Shown piece after piece: positions 36,978 to 47,177 of a DNA stretch of 64,000 nucleotides; the stretch's first letter is position 1, and each line of letters starts with the position of its first letter. The notes below the pieces were generated by a model that was not told the origin of the DNA, did no database searches, and was given only the letters and a program-made list of their open reading frames with translations. The position numbers were made by a program, and so were the translations under genes. The stretch covers positions 1-64,000 of the forward strand of contig NZ_MLAT01000007.1 of NCBI RefSeq assembly GCF_002272795.1. The letters run 5' to 3'. The stretch is from Helicobacter sp. 13S00482-2 (GTDB lineage Bacteria; Campylobacterota; Campylobacteria; Campylobacterales; Helicobacteraceae).

Positions 36978-39900
36978 ATGGGATTAGCCCATATAGTAGA
37001 TAAACACCCTGAAGTCATAGATAAGATTCCTGAGATTATAGAGAAAGGGGAGATAGTAAAAAGCCCTCATAGTGCAACAAAAATTATTGATGATGATTTT
37101 ACGGTTGTGTTTAAAAAGAATATTTTAGGAAAACCTACAGAGAATCATTGGGTATTAACAGCATATGAAGATACACGAGGCGGAAACAAGCGTATTGACT
37201 CTGTTTCCCAAAATTTAGAGGAGATTCACTCTAAAACCTCTGAAGATCTTCAAGGTAATAATGCCACAGAACAACTAAAAAATCAAGACAAACAAATCAA
37301 ACAAACTAATAGAGATAAAAGCACCAAAGAGAATACAGAAAATGAAGACAGCCTTTTATTAGAAAATCTACTGAATGCAGATTTAATGAAAGAAAGACTA
37401 AGGATTAAAAAAGAAATCATCAAAGATGAAAAAATCACAACCATACAAGAGTTTGAAGATGTCTTAAAAGAGTCAGGGATAACTAGAATGAAGGAGGCTT
37501 TAAAGATAGAAAACTATCTAAAATCCCCTGAAGAAATTTTTAAATATTTTGATCTGAAACATAAATTAACTTATCTAGAAAGAGAGCTTGTTTATGATAT
37601 TGCAGATACTGTAGAGATGAAAAAATTTAAAAAAGATCTTGGAATAGAGCTTGATAAAGAAAATTCAAGAGCATATAAATATACCCATGTTTTTTTTAGT
37701 GGTAATGAAATCGATAATCTTTTAGAAGAACTCAAATACACATTCCAAGAAGATCATTTTTATAATCTAAAAGATGATGAACAAAAAATCATCACTTATC
37801 TCAAAAAAACAAAAAAAGCAGGTTTCAAAGATTTACCTCTCCCTACTAATGAAAACTATCCACAATATTATCATAAAGGCAAAGAAGCTATAGATAAGAT
37901 CCTAGAAACAAAACAAGGAAGAGTTGATGGGGCTTTTTATAGAGAAGAAATAGGGGATATTAATCTCTCTTCTCATAGCTTAGAAAAAATTAAATACAAC
38001 TATGGCTTAATGACAATAAATGAACTTCCTGATATTATCAATAATGGAAAACTCTTTAAAAATCCTAACACTAGTGATCTTTATTTTATTAAAGATGATT
38101 ATGTATTATTAATGGATAATAAGCATAACATAATTAGCGTACTATCAGACAATGCGTTCTCAAAACATTTATACGAAGATTTAGAGCCTATTTCTCCAAT
38201 TCAAACATCTCAAAAAACGCTATCTTCACTCTCACCAGAACCCAAAGAAGAATCCCTGAACTTGCAAGAAACTTCTGCTAAACTCCCTCATAGTTTAAAG
38301 CCATATTATGATTTACATAAAATCACTCAAACCAAAGAATATCAAAATCAATCTAATAGCCTTGCCACTCCTTATGCTAAAAAAGACATCACAGTAGAAC
38401 AAGCCAATAGCTTTCTCAAAAAAGATCCTTTAGTATTAAAACAATATGATAATTGGATCAAAGAAGAATTAAATGAACCTTTTGGGATCAATTTCACTCA
38501 ATATGATGGAAGTCCTATTAGGGGAATCTCAGCGATTAAAAGCTTACTCACTTATAAACTTGGACAAGTACAAGGAGCTTTCCATAAAGAAGGTCTAGGA
38601 GATATTGATTTGGTATGGGGTGAAGTAACTAGTGCAGAAAAACACATAGGTTATGGATTAGCTCACATCATAGATAAACACCCTAACATCACGCCTGAAA
38701 AATTAGAGAATATTATTACAGAAGGTGAATTCACTATAAGAAACAATGAAGCAGTCAAGATTGAAAAAGATGGTTACAAAGTTGTTTTAAAAAGCAATTG
38801 GAAAGGGGAACCTACAAAGAATAAATGGGTTGTCACAGCGTATGAAAAGGACAAGGAAGCACCAAGTATATCCTCTGATGCTAATCATATAGAGGAGACT
38901 CTCTCTAAAACCTCTGAAGATCTTCCCGCAAATCCTACCACAGAACAGCTAAAAAATCAAGAACTTTTACAAACATACAAAGAACTACAAAAGAAATACC
39001 CCAATACTAATGACTTCTCCCTGAGTTTTTATAGGGATTATAAAAAACATCAAGCAAAGCTAAATGAAGATGATGCGTATGATGCACTCAAAAAACAATA
39101 CCAAAGCATCTTAGATACTAAAACCTTTGAAGGTAAAAAACTAAAAAAGCAAGGAATACAAAAAGCTAAATACATCATAAACATGCTTGATGACCCCCAA
39201 GTAGAGAAATTTGTTAAATCTATGAATGAAGATATTTTTGATACGCTAGAGCTGCAAAGAAGGATCAAGACTTATGAAGAAAAAATAAAACAATATGAAC
39301 AAAGTCCTACTTATGAACCTGATAAAATTGATTGGTTTAGAGAATTACTTCAAACAGATAAACAAGCTTATGAACAAAAGATAAGCGAAATCTATGGCAA
39401 ATCTGCTTTAAAAGAAGAAGAAAATAAGGACTTGATAGCAGAGGCTTTTGCTGAGATAAAACTGCACGGATATGTTTTAGATACGCTTAAAAAGCTTTTA
39501 GAAAAACAAGGCAATAAAGTGACCTTTGAAGGTAACAATACCATCATCTCTCACCCCGTGCAAGAAATCAATAAAGATCTAGAGCCCTTAGCTATTCCTA
39601 GTACTCCTAAAGCCATCATCTCTCCTAATGGATATAAGGAATATGATAGCTTGGGTAATGAGATAAAAGAGGTCTTAGTGACTCCTAGTTTTATCTCTAG
39701 CACACAAAAAGAAGGCAATCAAACCATCAAAGAAACCTTAGATCTAAGAACCAATGAAAGTATAAAAGAGGTAGAATTCAAAAACCCTGAAGTCAAGCTC
39801 CCTATCAGTTCGCCCTCTAGTTCCTCTGCTCCTAGCTCTTCTCAAATTTCTTCTTTAGAAAGTAACTTCAGTATAAATCCTGATAGTGTCATTTCAAAAA

Positions 39901-42900
39901 GCCCTAAAAAAAGATTTGATGACAATATAGAAGCGATAAGAATCCTTAAAAAGCTACAAGAAGATAAAACCTTGCCCTCTTTAGAAGAAAAAGAGAAACT
40001 AAGCCGTTATGTAGGCTGGGGAGGACTAGCTAATAGCTTTAAAGACAATGCCCCTGAAGATACGCTATTAAGAGAGCTTTTAAGTGAAGAAGAATATGCC
40101 AAAGCTAGAAATAGTACCCTCTCTAGCTATTACACCCCTTATTTTGTTGTGGATTCTATGTGGAAGGCACTACAAAAGATGGGCTTTAGGGGCGGAGAAG
40201 TACTAGAACCTTCTGTTGGCGTAGGAAATTTCTTTGGATTGCTCCCTGATAGCTTGAAAAGCACAACCAATCTAAAAGGAATAGAACTTGATGATACCAC
40301 TGCTAAAATCGCTAAATATCTCTACCCCCGTGCAACAATAGATCATATGGGATATGAAGAGGCACTTTTACCTAAAAATAATTATGATTTAATCATAGGC
40401 AATCCTCCTTATGGAAGCTTTAGCGTTTATGATAAGCATTTTAAAAAAGAAAGTGGCTTTAACATACACAACTACTTTATGCTTAAAAATCTCGCTCTTA
40501 CTAAAGAAGATGGGATTCTAGCACAAATCATCACCACTCATTTTCTAGATACAAAGAACCCTGAAGTAAGGGAACTCATAGCTAAAGAAGCTGAATTTTT
40601 AGGAGCGATAAGATTGCCACAGGGGTCTTTTGAAGATACTCAAGTAGCCACAGATATTGTCTTTTTCAGAAAACTTAAAAGTGGAGAGAATAGGCCTTCT
40701 TCTGAATGGGTGAATCTCAAAAGTATTCCTGATACACAAGGAAAAGAAGATATTCTTATCAATTCTTATTTTGCAGACAATCCACATTTTATGCTAGGAA
40801 CTCCTGGAAGATATGGTGGAATGTATGGAGCTGATAGCGTAGGCTTTAAAGCTAATGGCGATACAGCATTGCAACTCAAAGAAGCCATAGATAAACTCTC
40901 TGAAGGCATTCATATAGACACTCGCCCTGTTATAGCGGGGTTTGAAATCGCACAAAAGATGCTAGATAATCCTTCATTGAATCTTTCTATCAAAGATGAT
41001 TTGATACATTCTAGCTATGCTAGATCTGGAAGTATCGCTAGTGGTAAAGATGGAGCGTTTTATCGAATCAATCAAGAAAAACTAGAGAAAATACCTGATT
41101 TAGAGCTTATTGACAAGACACCAGAAGAATTTGATAGATTAACTGATACAGGAAAAAAAGCCAAATTAGCACAAATCAAAGAAATCAAAGAAATAATCCC
41201 TGCTGTTTCAAAAATCAGAGACACCCTTATGAAGCTAAAACAAATGCAACTTGACCCTTTAGCAACTGAAGATAGCATCTTCAATCAAAGAAAAGAACTC
41301 AATACCCTCTATGATGATTTTAGAAATAAATTTAACACCTATTTAAGTGATCATAAAATCGCTAGAGCCTTTGATGGAGATCCTACTTATCCACACATTG
41401 CTTCATTAGAAGAAGATTATAAAAAAATAGATGGAAAATACCGTGCTAAAAAAGCAGATATTTTTACTAAAAGAACGCAATTTCCTTATGTGAGACCCAC
41501 AAAAGCACACAGTGTTGAAGATGGCATATCCATCTGTTATAATCAAACAGGAAAGCTAGATATTGATCGTGTTGCTGGGCTATTAGGTAACGATAGTGAA
41601 TCCATCACAAAAGAGATATTAGATAAGAATCTAGCTTTTAAAGATGCACAAGGAAATATTATCTATGCCCCTGAGTTTTTAAGTGGAAATATTGCTGTAA
41701 AAATAAAAAACTTTGAAGGAAAAGAACTTGATAGCTATCAAGCAAAAGCATTAGATGCCTTGCAAAAAGCATTGCCAAAAAAGGTAGAGATAGAAGGAAT
41801 TGGAATTAATATGGGGGCGAACTATATCCCTATAGAAATCTATGAAGATTTTGCAAAGCAATTTTTAGGAGGAAATCACAAGGGCGTGAGTTATCAAGAA
41901 CTCACTGATGAATTCATCGTGAATTTCAAAAGTTCTATTGAAGCAGATAAAACCTTTGGGGTAGAAGGGAAATTTAAACACATCAGTGCCTCTGATGTGT
42001 TTGAAATAGCATTAAATGATAAAAAAATCAATATGGGGAAAAAAGAAGGAGATTTATTTTACCCTGATTCACAAGGGCAACAGGCCTTAGATCAACAAGT
42101 AGGAGCACTCAAAGAAGCTTTTAAGAATTTTATTTATGAAGATTATAAAAGGGCTGAGAGTGTCGAGAATATTTATAATGATATTTTTAATAGCACTAAA
42201 CTTAGAAACTTTGATGGAGATTTTTTGAAACTAGAAGGTTCTAGCGATCTGATAGATTTGCGTCCTCACCAAAAAAATGCAATCTATCGCATCATAAGCT
42301 CTCCTAGTACGCTTTTAGATCACACTGTTGGTACAGGGAAGACCTATACGATGGTAGGAAGCGTGATGGAACTAAGAAGATTAGGACTAGCACAAAAACC
42401 TCTCATCGTCGTGCCCAATCACATCGTGAATCAATTTGGGTCAGAGTTTGCTAGGCTTTATCCTAATGCAAATATCCTAGCCACTAGAAAATTTGATAAA
42501 AAGAGCAGACAAAGAACTATTTCTGCTATCACCACAGGAGATTGGGACGCTATCATTATAGGGCATAGCAACTTTGAAATGCTTCCTATGAGCAAACAAT
42601 CTGAGCTAAATTTTATGAGCGAACAAATCGGTATTTTTGAAGAAGCCATAAAAGAATTTGATAAGGTCAATCCACTTTCTATAAAAAAACTCGAACAAGC
42701 CCTTGCTTCAAAAAGAAAAAAATTTCAAGAGCTAATGGATAGCAAAAAAGATGAAACCATCACGTTTGAAGAATTAGGCATTGATGCTTTATTTTTAGAT
42801 GAAGCACACGAATTTAAAAACTTAGAGTTTTTTTCTAAGCAAAACATCTCAGGATTAGGCAATCAAAAAGGCTCAAAAAAAGCCTTTGATCTCTTTATGA

Positions 42901-45506
42901 AAACTCGCTATTTGCAAGACAACAATAAAAAAATAGTCTTTGCTACAGGAACGCCTATCAGCAATTCAATCGCTGAACTCTATACCCTTCAGAAATACCT
43001 TGATTATAAAGGATTGGAGCAAAAAAGAATCCATAGTTTTGATCAGTGGAGCAAGACTTTTGGAAAAGTACAAACACGATTTGAATACCACCCCAAAGGG
43101 GATTTTAAACTCGCTAATCGCCTGGTTGGCTATATCAATATGCCTGAACTTATCAAAGAATACAAAAAATTCTCTGATGTGATAGTAAATGAAGATGTGG
43201 AAGCAATGTTAAAACTTCAGGGCAAAGAGTTTGATTTGCCAAAAGCAGATTTTATTACCGTGCAAATCAAAAAGAGTCCTTTACAAGAGAAATTTATGCA
43301 AGAAATTATGGAGCGAAGCAAAGCTATTGATAATGGATTAGACTCTTCAAAAGACAATTATCTCAAAGTCACTACCGATGGGAAGAAGGGGAGCTTGGAT
43401 ATGAGACTCATAAACCCCTTGTTTGAGGACTCTCCTGATTCTAAAATCAATCAAAGCATCGCCAATATCTTGAAAGAATATGAGCAGTATAAACAAGATA
43501 AGGGCACCCAACTTGTATTTTTAGATATGAGTACGCCCAAAAATAAAAATCCCAAAGCAAAACAAGAACTCGATAACCTTCTTAAAGCAATAGAGCAAGG
43601 AAATGAAGAAGCAGAGCAGATTTTAAAAGATAAAGGTGGGGCGGATTATATCAAAGTCGTTAATGGTGATGGATTTTCTGTATATGAAGATATTAGAGAG
43701 AAATTAATCAAACAAGGAATCCCAGAAAAAGAAATCGCTTTTATTCATGATTTTGACACAGATAAGAAAAAAGCGGAATTGTTTGAAAAAGTCAATAATG
43801 GTGAAGTGCGAATCCTGCTAGGATCTACTAGTAAGATGGGAGCAGGAACAAACGTGCAAGAGCGAATCGTTGCGATTCATCATCTAGATGCCCCCTGGCG
43901 ACCTGCTGATATAGAGCAAAGAAATGGCCGTGCTATCAGACAAGGCAATAGTCTTTATGATAAATACGGAAAAGATACATTCAAAGTGAATATCTACACC
44001 TATGTTACTAAAGGAATGTTAGATACGATGATATTTGAAAAGCTTCTGACCAAATCAAAATTCATCTCTCAGCTAAGAAAAGGAGAACTCAGTGGTAGAG
44101 AGATTGAAGATATAGGCGATGAAGTTTTAAACTTTGCAGAAATTCAAGCAGCTACATTAGAAGATAAAAGACATCTAGATATCTTGAATCTTAAAAGAGA
44201 CATTGAGAGTCTTCAAGCCTTGCAAAAAAACATCGCCAATATCAATTTGCGGACTAATAGAGAAATAAACGCTTTAGAAAAACTAATCAAATACAAACCC
44301 AAAGAAATACAAGATTTTAAAACAGATATGGAGGCGTTTAACAAAGGCGGAAACACAGTTCAAATAGGGAATACTACGTACATCAGAGGAGAGAAAAACA
44401 ATGGACTTGCCGATGCACTTGATCAGATTAAAATCGATGAAAGAATCCAAAATATCTATAAATACAATGGCTTTATCATTGAAGCTTCTTTTTCTAAACG
44501 TGAATTTGGAAGTATTGATCTCATCGCACATTCCCCTGTAAGTGAGCAAAGCTATCTTATTAGCACCACAAAAAAACAAGAGTTTAAAACCAATGGAGCC
44601 CTCATAAAAATAGACAATTACTTTAAAGCCCAAAGACTCATAGCAATGCAAGATGAACTCAAAAATGCACAAACAACCTTGCCAATACTCAAGAATTCTC
44701 TGAAGAAATTTGATAAACAAAAAGAACTCGAAGAAAAAACAAAACAACACATAAAACTCATCAAAGAATTACAAGTAAAAATCCAATCCCACCCCTATGC
44801 AGGGATAGGATTATTTGGGGCAATCTCAGGCTTAGAGATAGACTACAACCAAGATGGCAAGAATGATGAAGGTGATATGTTACTAGGAGGCTTGAGTGCT
44901 GTTTTAGGAGGCAAAGCAGTTGAATACTTGCTAAAAAGAAATAAGAATGTATTGAAGAATGTCTTGTTGCATTATTTTCCAGATAAAAAAGAGGAAATCC
45001 ACACTGCCTTTACAAAACAAATTCAAAAAGAAAAAAGAGGGATTTATAATGTGGCTTATAATAATAAAAAATCCACAGTCATAAAAGAAGATTTGGACTC
45101 TATTGATAAGGCTATTTTATTCGAAAAGGGGAGACACAAAAATGATAGTGGCTTTGGAGCAAGTCATATCAATGCTAGGCATAGCAATCCAAAAAACATA
45201 GGCTATGTGAGTCAAAATGAATTACTTGATATGGGCAATTCCATACGAGAGTATCTTAAAAACCATAAAGAACCTTATATTGATAATAACGGTAGTAGGA
45301 TTTATGAATGGAAAGATAAAGATGGAGTGAGATTTAGAATCGTAGTGGGTAACAGGGGAAAAGGTGCTTCTCACGACGGAAGCGACCGAAACCAGTTGCC
45401 TTTTCCTGAGCGAATTATAACCTTTTATTCTGATAGAAATCTTAAACACAAAATGAAATTTAAAAATCCAGCCCTACAAGAAAGACAAAGCATCACGATA
45501 TGGTAG
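36978..45506 (+). CDS. Giant toxin-fold / DNA methyltransferase / helicase protein (OrfQ-like)
   Basis: This 2842-residue polyvalent protein has several parts in order. PBECR-like nuclease-fold units occur at ~1-60 (cut at the N-terminus), ~290-391 (degenerate) and ~501-626; copies 1 and 3 keep GLAHI(V/I)DKHP, which copy 2 has lost. A charged coiled-coil stretch follows at ~660-850. An N6-adenine methyltransferase has motif I EPSVGVGNFFG (~1077) and catalytic NPPYG (~1142). An SNF2-like helicase has HTVGTGKTYT (~1782), DEAHEFKN (~1942) and QRNGRAIRQGN (~2314). Near 2604-2655 there are hydrophobic glycine-rich helices flanking DYNQDGKNDEGD, a calcium-loop pattern. A separate C-terminal toxin-like domain follows at ~2680-2842 (GASHINARHSN). 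The layout resembles methylase/helicase proteins of Helicobacter conjugative elements. ATG 36978 is the only start and lies inside a domain, so the gene is 5'-truncated. Confidence 0.8.
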   Translation: MGLAHIVDKHPEVIDKIPEIIEKGEIVKSPHSATKIIDDDFTVVFKKNILGKPTENHWVLTAYEDTRGGNKRIDSVSQNLEEIHSKTSEDLQGNNATEQLKNQDKQIKQTNRDKSTKENTENEDSLLLENLLNADLMKERLRIKKEIIKDEKITTIQEFEDVLKESGITRMKEALKIENYLKSPEEIFKYFDLKHKLTYLERELVYDIADTVEMKKFKKDLGIELDKENSRAYKYTHVFFSGNEIDNLLEELKYTFQEDHFYNLKDDEQKIITYLKKTKKAGFKDLPLPTNENYPQYYHKGKEAIDKILETKQGRVDGAFYREEIGDINLSSHSLEKIKYNYGLMTINELPDIINNGKLFKNPNTSDLYFIKDDYVLLMDNKHNIISVLSDNAFSKHLYEDLEPISPIQTSQKTLSSLSPEPKEESLNLQETSAKLPHSLKPYYDLHKITQTKEYQNQSNSLATPYAKKDITVEQANSFLKKDPLVLKQYDNWIKEELNEPFGINFTQYDGSPIRGISAIKSLLTYKLGQVQGAFHKEGLGDIDLVWGEVTSAEKHIGYGLAHIIDKHPNITPEKLENIITEGEFTIRNNEAVKIEKDGYKVVLKSNWKGEPTKNKWVVTAYEKDKEAPSISSDANHIEETLSKTSEDLPANPTTEQLKNQELLQTYKELQKKYPNTNDFSLSFYRDYKKHQAKLNEDDAYDALKKQYQSILDTKTFEGKKLKKQGIQKAKYIINMLDDPQVEKFVKSMNEDIFDTLELQRRIKTYEEKIKQYEQSPTYEPDKIDWFRELLQTDKQAYEQKISEIYGKSALKEEENKDLIAEAFAEIKLHGYVLDTLKKLLEKQGNKVTFEGNNTIISHPVQEINKDLEPLAIPSTPKAIISPNGYKEYDSLGNEIKEVLVTPSFISSTQKEGNQTIKETLDLRTNESIKEVEFKNPEVKLPISSPSSSSAPSSSQISSLESNFSINPDSVISKSPKKRFDDNIEAIRILKKLQEDKTLPSLEEKEKLSRYVGWGGLANSFKDNAPEDTLLRELLSEEEYAKARNSTLSSYYTPYFVVDSMWKALQKMGFRGGEVLEPSVGVGNFFGLLPDSLKSTTNLKGIELDDTTAKIAKYLYPRATIDHMGYEEALLPKNNYDLIIGNPPYGSFSVYDKHFKKESGFNIHNYFMLKNLALTKEDGILAQIITTHFLDTKNPEVRELIAKEAEFLGAIRLPQGSFEDTQVATDIVFFRKLKSGENRPSSEWVNLKSIPDTQGKEDILINSYFADNPHFMLGTPGRYGGMYGADSVGFKANGDTALQLKEAIDKLSEGIHIDTRPVIAGFEIAQKMLDNPSLNLSIKDDLIHSSYARSGSIASGKDGAFYRINQEKLEKIPDLELIDKTPEEFDRLTDTGKKAKLAQIKEIKEIIPAVSKIRDTLMKLKQMQLDPLATEDSIFNQRKELNTLYDDFRNKFNTYLSDHKIARAFDGDPTYPHIASLEEDYKKIDGKYRAKKADIFTKRTQFPYVRPTKAHSVEDGISICYNQTGKLDIDRVAGLLGNDSESITKEILDKNLAFKDAQGNIIYAPEFLSGNIAVKIKNFEGKELDSYQAKALDALQKALPKKVEIEGIGINMGANYIPIEIYEDFAKQFLGGNHKGVSYQELTDEFIVNFKSSIEADKTFGVEGKFKHISASDVFEIALNDKKINMGKKEGDLFYPDSQGQQALDQQVGALKEAFKNFIYEDYKRAESVENIYNDIFNSTKLRNFDGDFLKLEGSSDLIDLRPHQKNAIYRIISSPSTLLDHTVGTGKTYTMVGSVMELRRLGLAQKPLIVVPNHIVNQFGSEFARLYPNANILATRKFDKKSRQRTISAITTGDWDAIIIGHSNFEMLPMSKQSELNFMSEQIGIFEEAIKEFDKVNPLSIKKLEQALASKRKKFQELMDSKKDETITFEELGIDALFLDEAHEFKNLEFFSKQNISGLGNQKGSKKAFDLFMKTRYLQDNNKKIVFATGTPISNSIAELYTLQKYLDYKGLEQKRIHSFDQWSKTFGKVQTRFEYHPKGDFKLANRLVGYINMPELIKEYKKFSDVIVNEDVEAMLKLQGKEFDLPKADFITVQIKKSPLQEKFMQEIMERSKAIDNGLDSSKDNYLKVTTDGKKGSLDMRLINPLFEDSPDSKINQSIANILKEYEQYKQDKGTQLVFLDMSTPKNKNPKAKQELDNLLKAIEQGNEEAEQILKDKGGADYIKVVNGDGFSVYEDIREKLIKQGIPEKEIAFIHDFDTDKKKAELFEKVNNGEVRILLGSTSKMGAGTNVQERIVAIHHLDAPWRPADIEQRNGRAIRQGNSLYDKYGKDTFKVNIYTYVTKGMLDTMIFEKLLTKSKFISQLRKGELSGREIEDIGDEVLNFAEIQAATLEDKRHLDILNLKRDIESLQALQKNIANINLRTNREINALEKLIKYKPKEIQDFKTDMEAFNKGGNTVQIGNTTYIRGEKNNGLADALDQIKIDERIQNIYKYNGFIIEASFSKREFGSIDLIAHSPVSEQSYLISTTKKQEFKTNGALIKIDNYFKAQRLIAMQDELKNAQTTLPILKNSLKKFDKQKELEEKTKQHIKLIKELQVKIQSHPYAGIGLFGAISGLEIDYNQDGKNDEGDMLLGGLSAVLGGKAVEYLLKRNKNVLKNVLLHYFPDKKEEIHTAFTKQIQKEKRGIYNVAYNNKKSTVIKEDLDSIDKAILFEKGRHKNDSGFGASHINARHSNPKNIGYVSQNELLDMGNSIREYLKNHKEPYIDNNGSRIYEWKDKDGVRFRIVVGNRGKGASHDGSDRNQLPFPERIITFYSDRNLKHKMKFKNPALQERQSITIW
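38568..38611 (+). repeat. 44-base exact direct repeat, copy 2
   Basis: Identical to 36915-36958 and inside the third nuclease-fold unit of the giant gene. The identity at DNA level, while the surrounding domains have diverged, points to recent gene conversion or recombination between units. Confidence 0.9.
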
Positions 45507-45534
45507 GTCACTATAAAAATATTAAAGGAAACAT

Positions 45535-45708
45535 ATGAAAGACATCACAGAACTCAGCTATTTTTATGAAGAAGCTAGGAGTGGGAACCAGGAATCCTTG
45601 CTAGAATACAAAACAGCTAAAGCTTACTTGCATGGCAAACAATTAGATACTAAAACGATTGAGATACTTAAAAAAAGAGGACAACCAATTTTGTGGGATG
45701 TATGCTAA
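45535..45708 (+). CDS. 57-residue ORF, candidate immunity protein
   Basis: ATG 45535 is preceded by AAAGGA nine bases upstream and lies 28 bases after the giant gene's stop, on the same strand. The translation (MKDITELSYFYEEARSGN ... LHGKQLDTKTIEIL) is acidic/charged, soluble and helix-forming in appearance. Small genes directly after a polymorphic-toxin C-terminus usually encode the cognate immunity protein, which is the inference here. The last four residues (WDVC) come from the adjoining Fic relic, which begins at 45695, so the natural C-terminus may be lost. I do not recognise a family. Confidence 0.55.
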   Translation: MKDITELSYFYEEARSGNQESLLEYKTAKAYLHGKQLDTKTIEILKKRGQPILWDVC

Positions 45709-46150
45709 TAAAATGAATATGCACCCTAGATGCACCAATGATTGGATGTAGTTTCTGTGTGTCTTCTTGACACCACTTGATGAAATTTATCATCTCATCA
45801 TTTAGATTCAATAGTCAGCGAGAATATGTTTTGCACTGCTTATTTTGACATTGCATTTTGATATTTTCCAGCATTTTTATTGTCAATATTTTTTAATATG
45901 AGCGAATGTATTGTTTTAATTTGCCATTGTGATAGTTCTTCTTTTTAGCTTGCAATCTCCTTGATATATTCAATAGTTTGTAGGTGATGGATACCTTCAG
46001 AATATCCTCTTAAACTCTTTCCTACGATGGCGATTCCTTCTAGTATGACTTTTATCTCTTAGGGAATCAATGTGTTTGCTTCTATGACGCTAGAATCATA
46101 AAATATAATTGAGCTCAAAATCTTCTTGTATTGTGGCTCTTAAGCTCTAG
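45695..46150 (-). pseudogene. Fic-family protein relic, cut at the catalytic motif
   Basis: Reading the minus strand from ~46150 gives pieces of a Fic (AMPylator-type) protein broken by stops and frameshifts: SSVIEANTLIP-stop-EIKVILEG (the N-terminal inhibitory-helix region with the IE(G/A)NTL pattern), KSLRGYSEGIHHLQTIEYI, LSQWQIKTIHSLILKNI, NAGKYQN, then in another frame NVKISSAKHILADY, and in a third MINFIKWCQEDTQKLHP and IHFISIHP. The HP begins the catalytic HPFx(D/N)GNGR loop, and homology ends exactly there at 45695. At least four stops or frameshifts exclude function. Upstream (46150-46200) further possible Fic-like text is too degraded to call. Confidence 0.8.
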
Positions 46151-46281
46151 AAATTTATTCCATCATAGACAATATCCTTCTTCCTAATATGATGTGTTTT
46201 GTCCTAGTATAATTGCCACAATAGCATCCAAATAATACGTTTATAAATCCAATAAAAATAAACTTTAGGATTCGGTAATGA

Positions 46282-46707
46282 CTATCTAGAAGCTTCTTTA
46301 AAAATATCTTTATTGATTTTACATAAAGAATCTAGGACTCCATTGATAAACTTGGGGGCATTATCTCCGCCATACATTTTTCCAAGTTCAACAGCCTCAT
46401 TAATAATAACAGGAGAATCTGTAGGGGTAAATTTAATCTCATATGCCCCAAGTCTCAAAATGGCCCTCTCCATTCCTCCAAGTCTTTCAAAATCCCAATC
46501 TTTTAAATGAGTTTTAATCAAATTATCAAGTTCTTGGATATTTGCAATTACTCCATCAAAAAGAGTTAGTGCAAAATCTTGCTGTTTATTTTTTATTTTT
46601 TTTTCTCCTAGTATGTTTTGTGCAAAATCCCTGATACTAGTATTTCCACTATCATAAGCATACAAAAGTCCCGCTACAGCTTCTCTAGCCTGAGTTCTTG
46701 TCGCCAT
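46282..46707 (-). CDS. nusB: Transcription antitermination protein NusB
   Basis: The 141-residue all-helical protein binds boxA RNA with NusE in rRNA antitermination. Landmarks are the N-terminal [17 protein letters not shown], the middle [28 protein letters not shown] and the C-terminal [10 protein letters not shown]. It follows ribH by two bases and ends the leftward carbonic anhydrase-kdsA-ribH-nusB operon. Confidence 0.95.
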   Translation of the reverse strand: MATRTQAREAVAGLLYAYDSGNTSIRDFAQNILGEKKIKNKQQDFALTLFDGVIANIQELDNLIKTHLKDWDFERLGGMERAILRLGAYEIKFTPTDSPVIINEAVELGKMYGGDNAPKFINGVLDSLCKINKDIFKEASR

Positions 46708-46709
46708 CT

Positions 46710-47177
46710 TTAACCTAATTGTCTATATAAATCAATAAGCTCTATTAATGCATTCATTGATTCAAAACCTTTATTTCCTGCCTTGCTTCCAGCTCTTTCA
46801 ATAGCTTGTTCAATGTTATCTGTAGTCAATACTCCAAAACTCACAGGGGTGCTATATTTTAAAGTTGTATTGGCTATCCCCTTGGTAGCTTCCGCACTCA
46901 CATAATCAAAATGAGGGGTACCACCCCTTATAATAGCTCCCAAAGCACAAACCCCATCATATTTTCCACTACAAAGAACTCGATCAAGTGCAAAGGGTAA
47001 TTCATAGGCACCTGGAACTAAAATCAAATCAAGTTTTTTATCATCCCCATTGTGTCTCAAAAAGCTATCTTTTGCCCCCTCTATAAGCCTATCTGTTATG
47101 ATATGGTTAAATCTACTTGCTATGATTGCAATTTTTTCATCACCTTTTAAACTGATTTTTCCTTCAATAATATTCAT
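46710..47177 (-). CDS. ribH: 6,7-dimethyl-8-ribityllumazine synthase
   Basis: The 155-residue enzyme makes the riboflavin precursor lumazine from a pyrimidine and a butanone phosphate. Signatures are [50 protein letters not shown] and [11 protein letters not shown]. The ATG overlaps the end of kdsA by four bases (ATGA). Confidence 0.97.
   Translation of the reverse strand: MNIIEGKISLKGDEKIAIIASRFNHIITDRLIEGAKDSFLRHNGDDKKLDLILVPGAYELPFALDRVLCSGKYDGVCALGAIIRGGTPHFDYVSAEATKGIANTTLKYSTPVSFGVLTTDNIEQAIERAGSKAGNKGFESMNALIELIDLYRQLG

Noticed and set aside
36692-46281. A complete integrative conjugative element
   Set aside because: Only the methylase/helicase-type gene is present; no VirB/VirD4, relaxase or XerH-like genes and no terminal repeats are visible.
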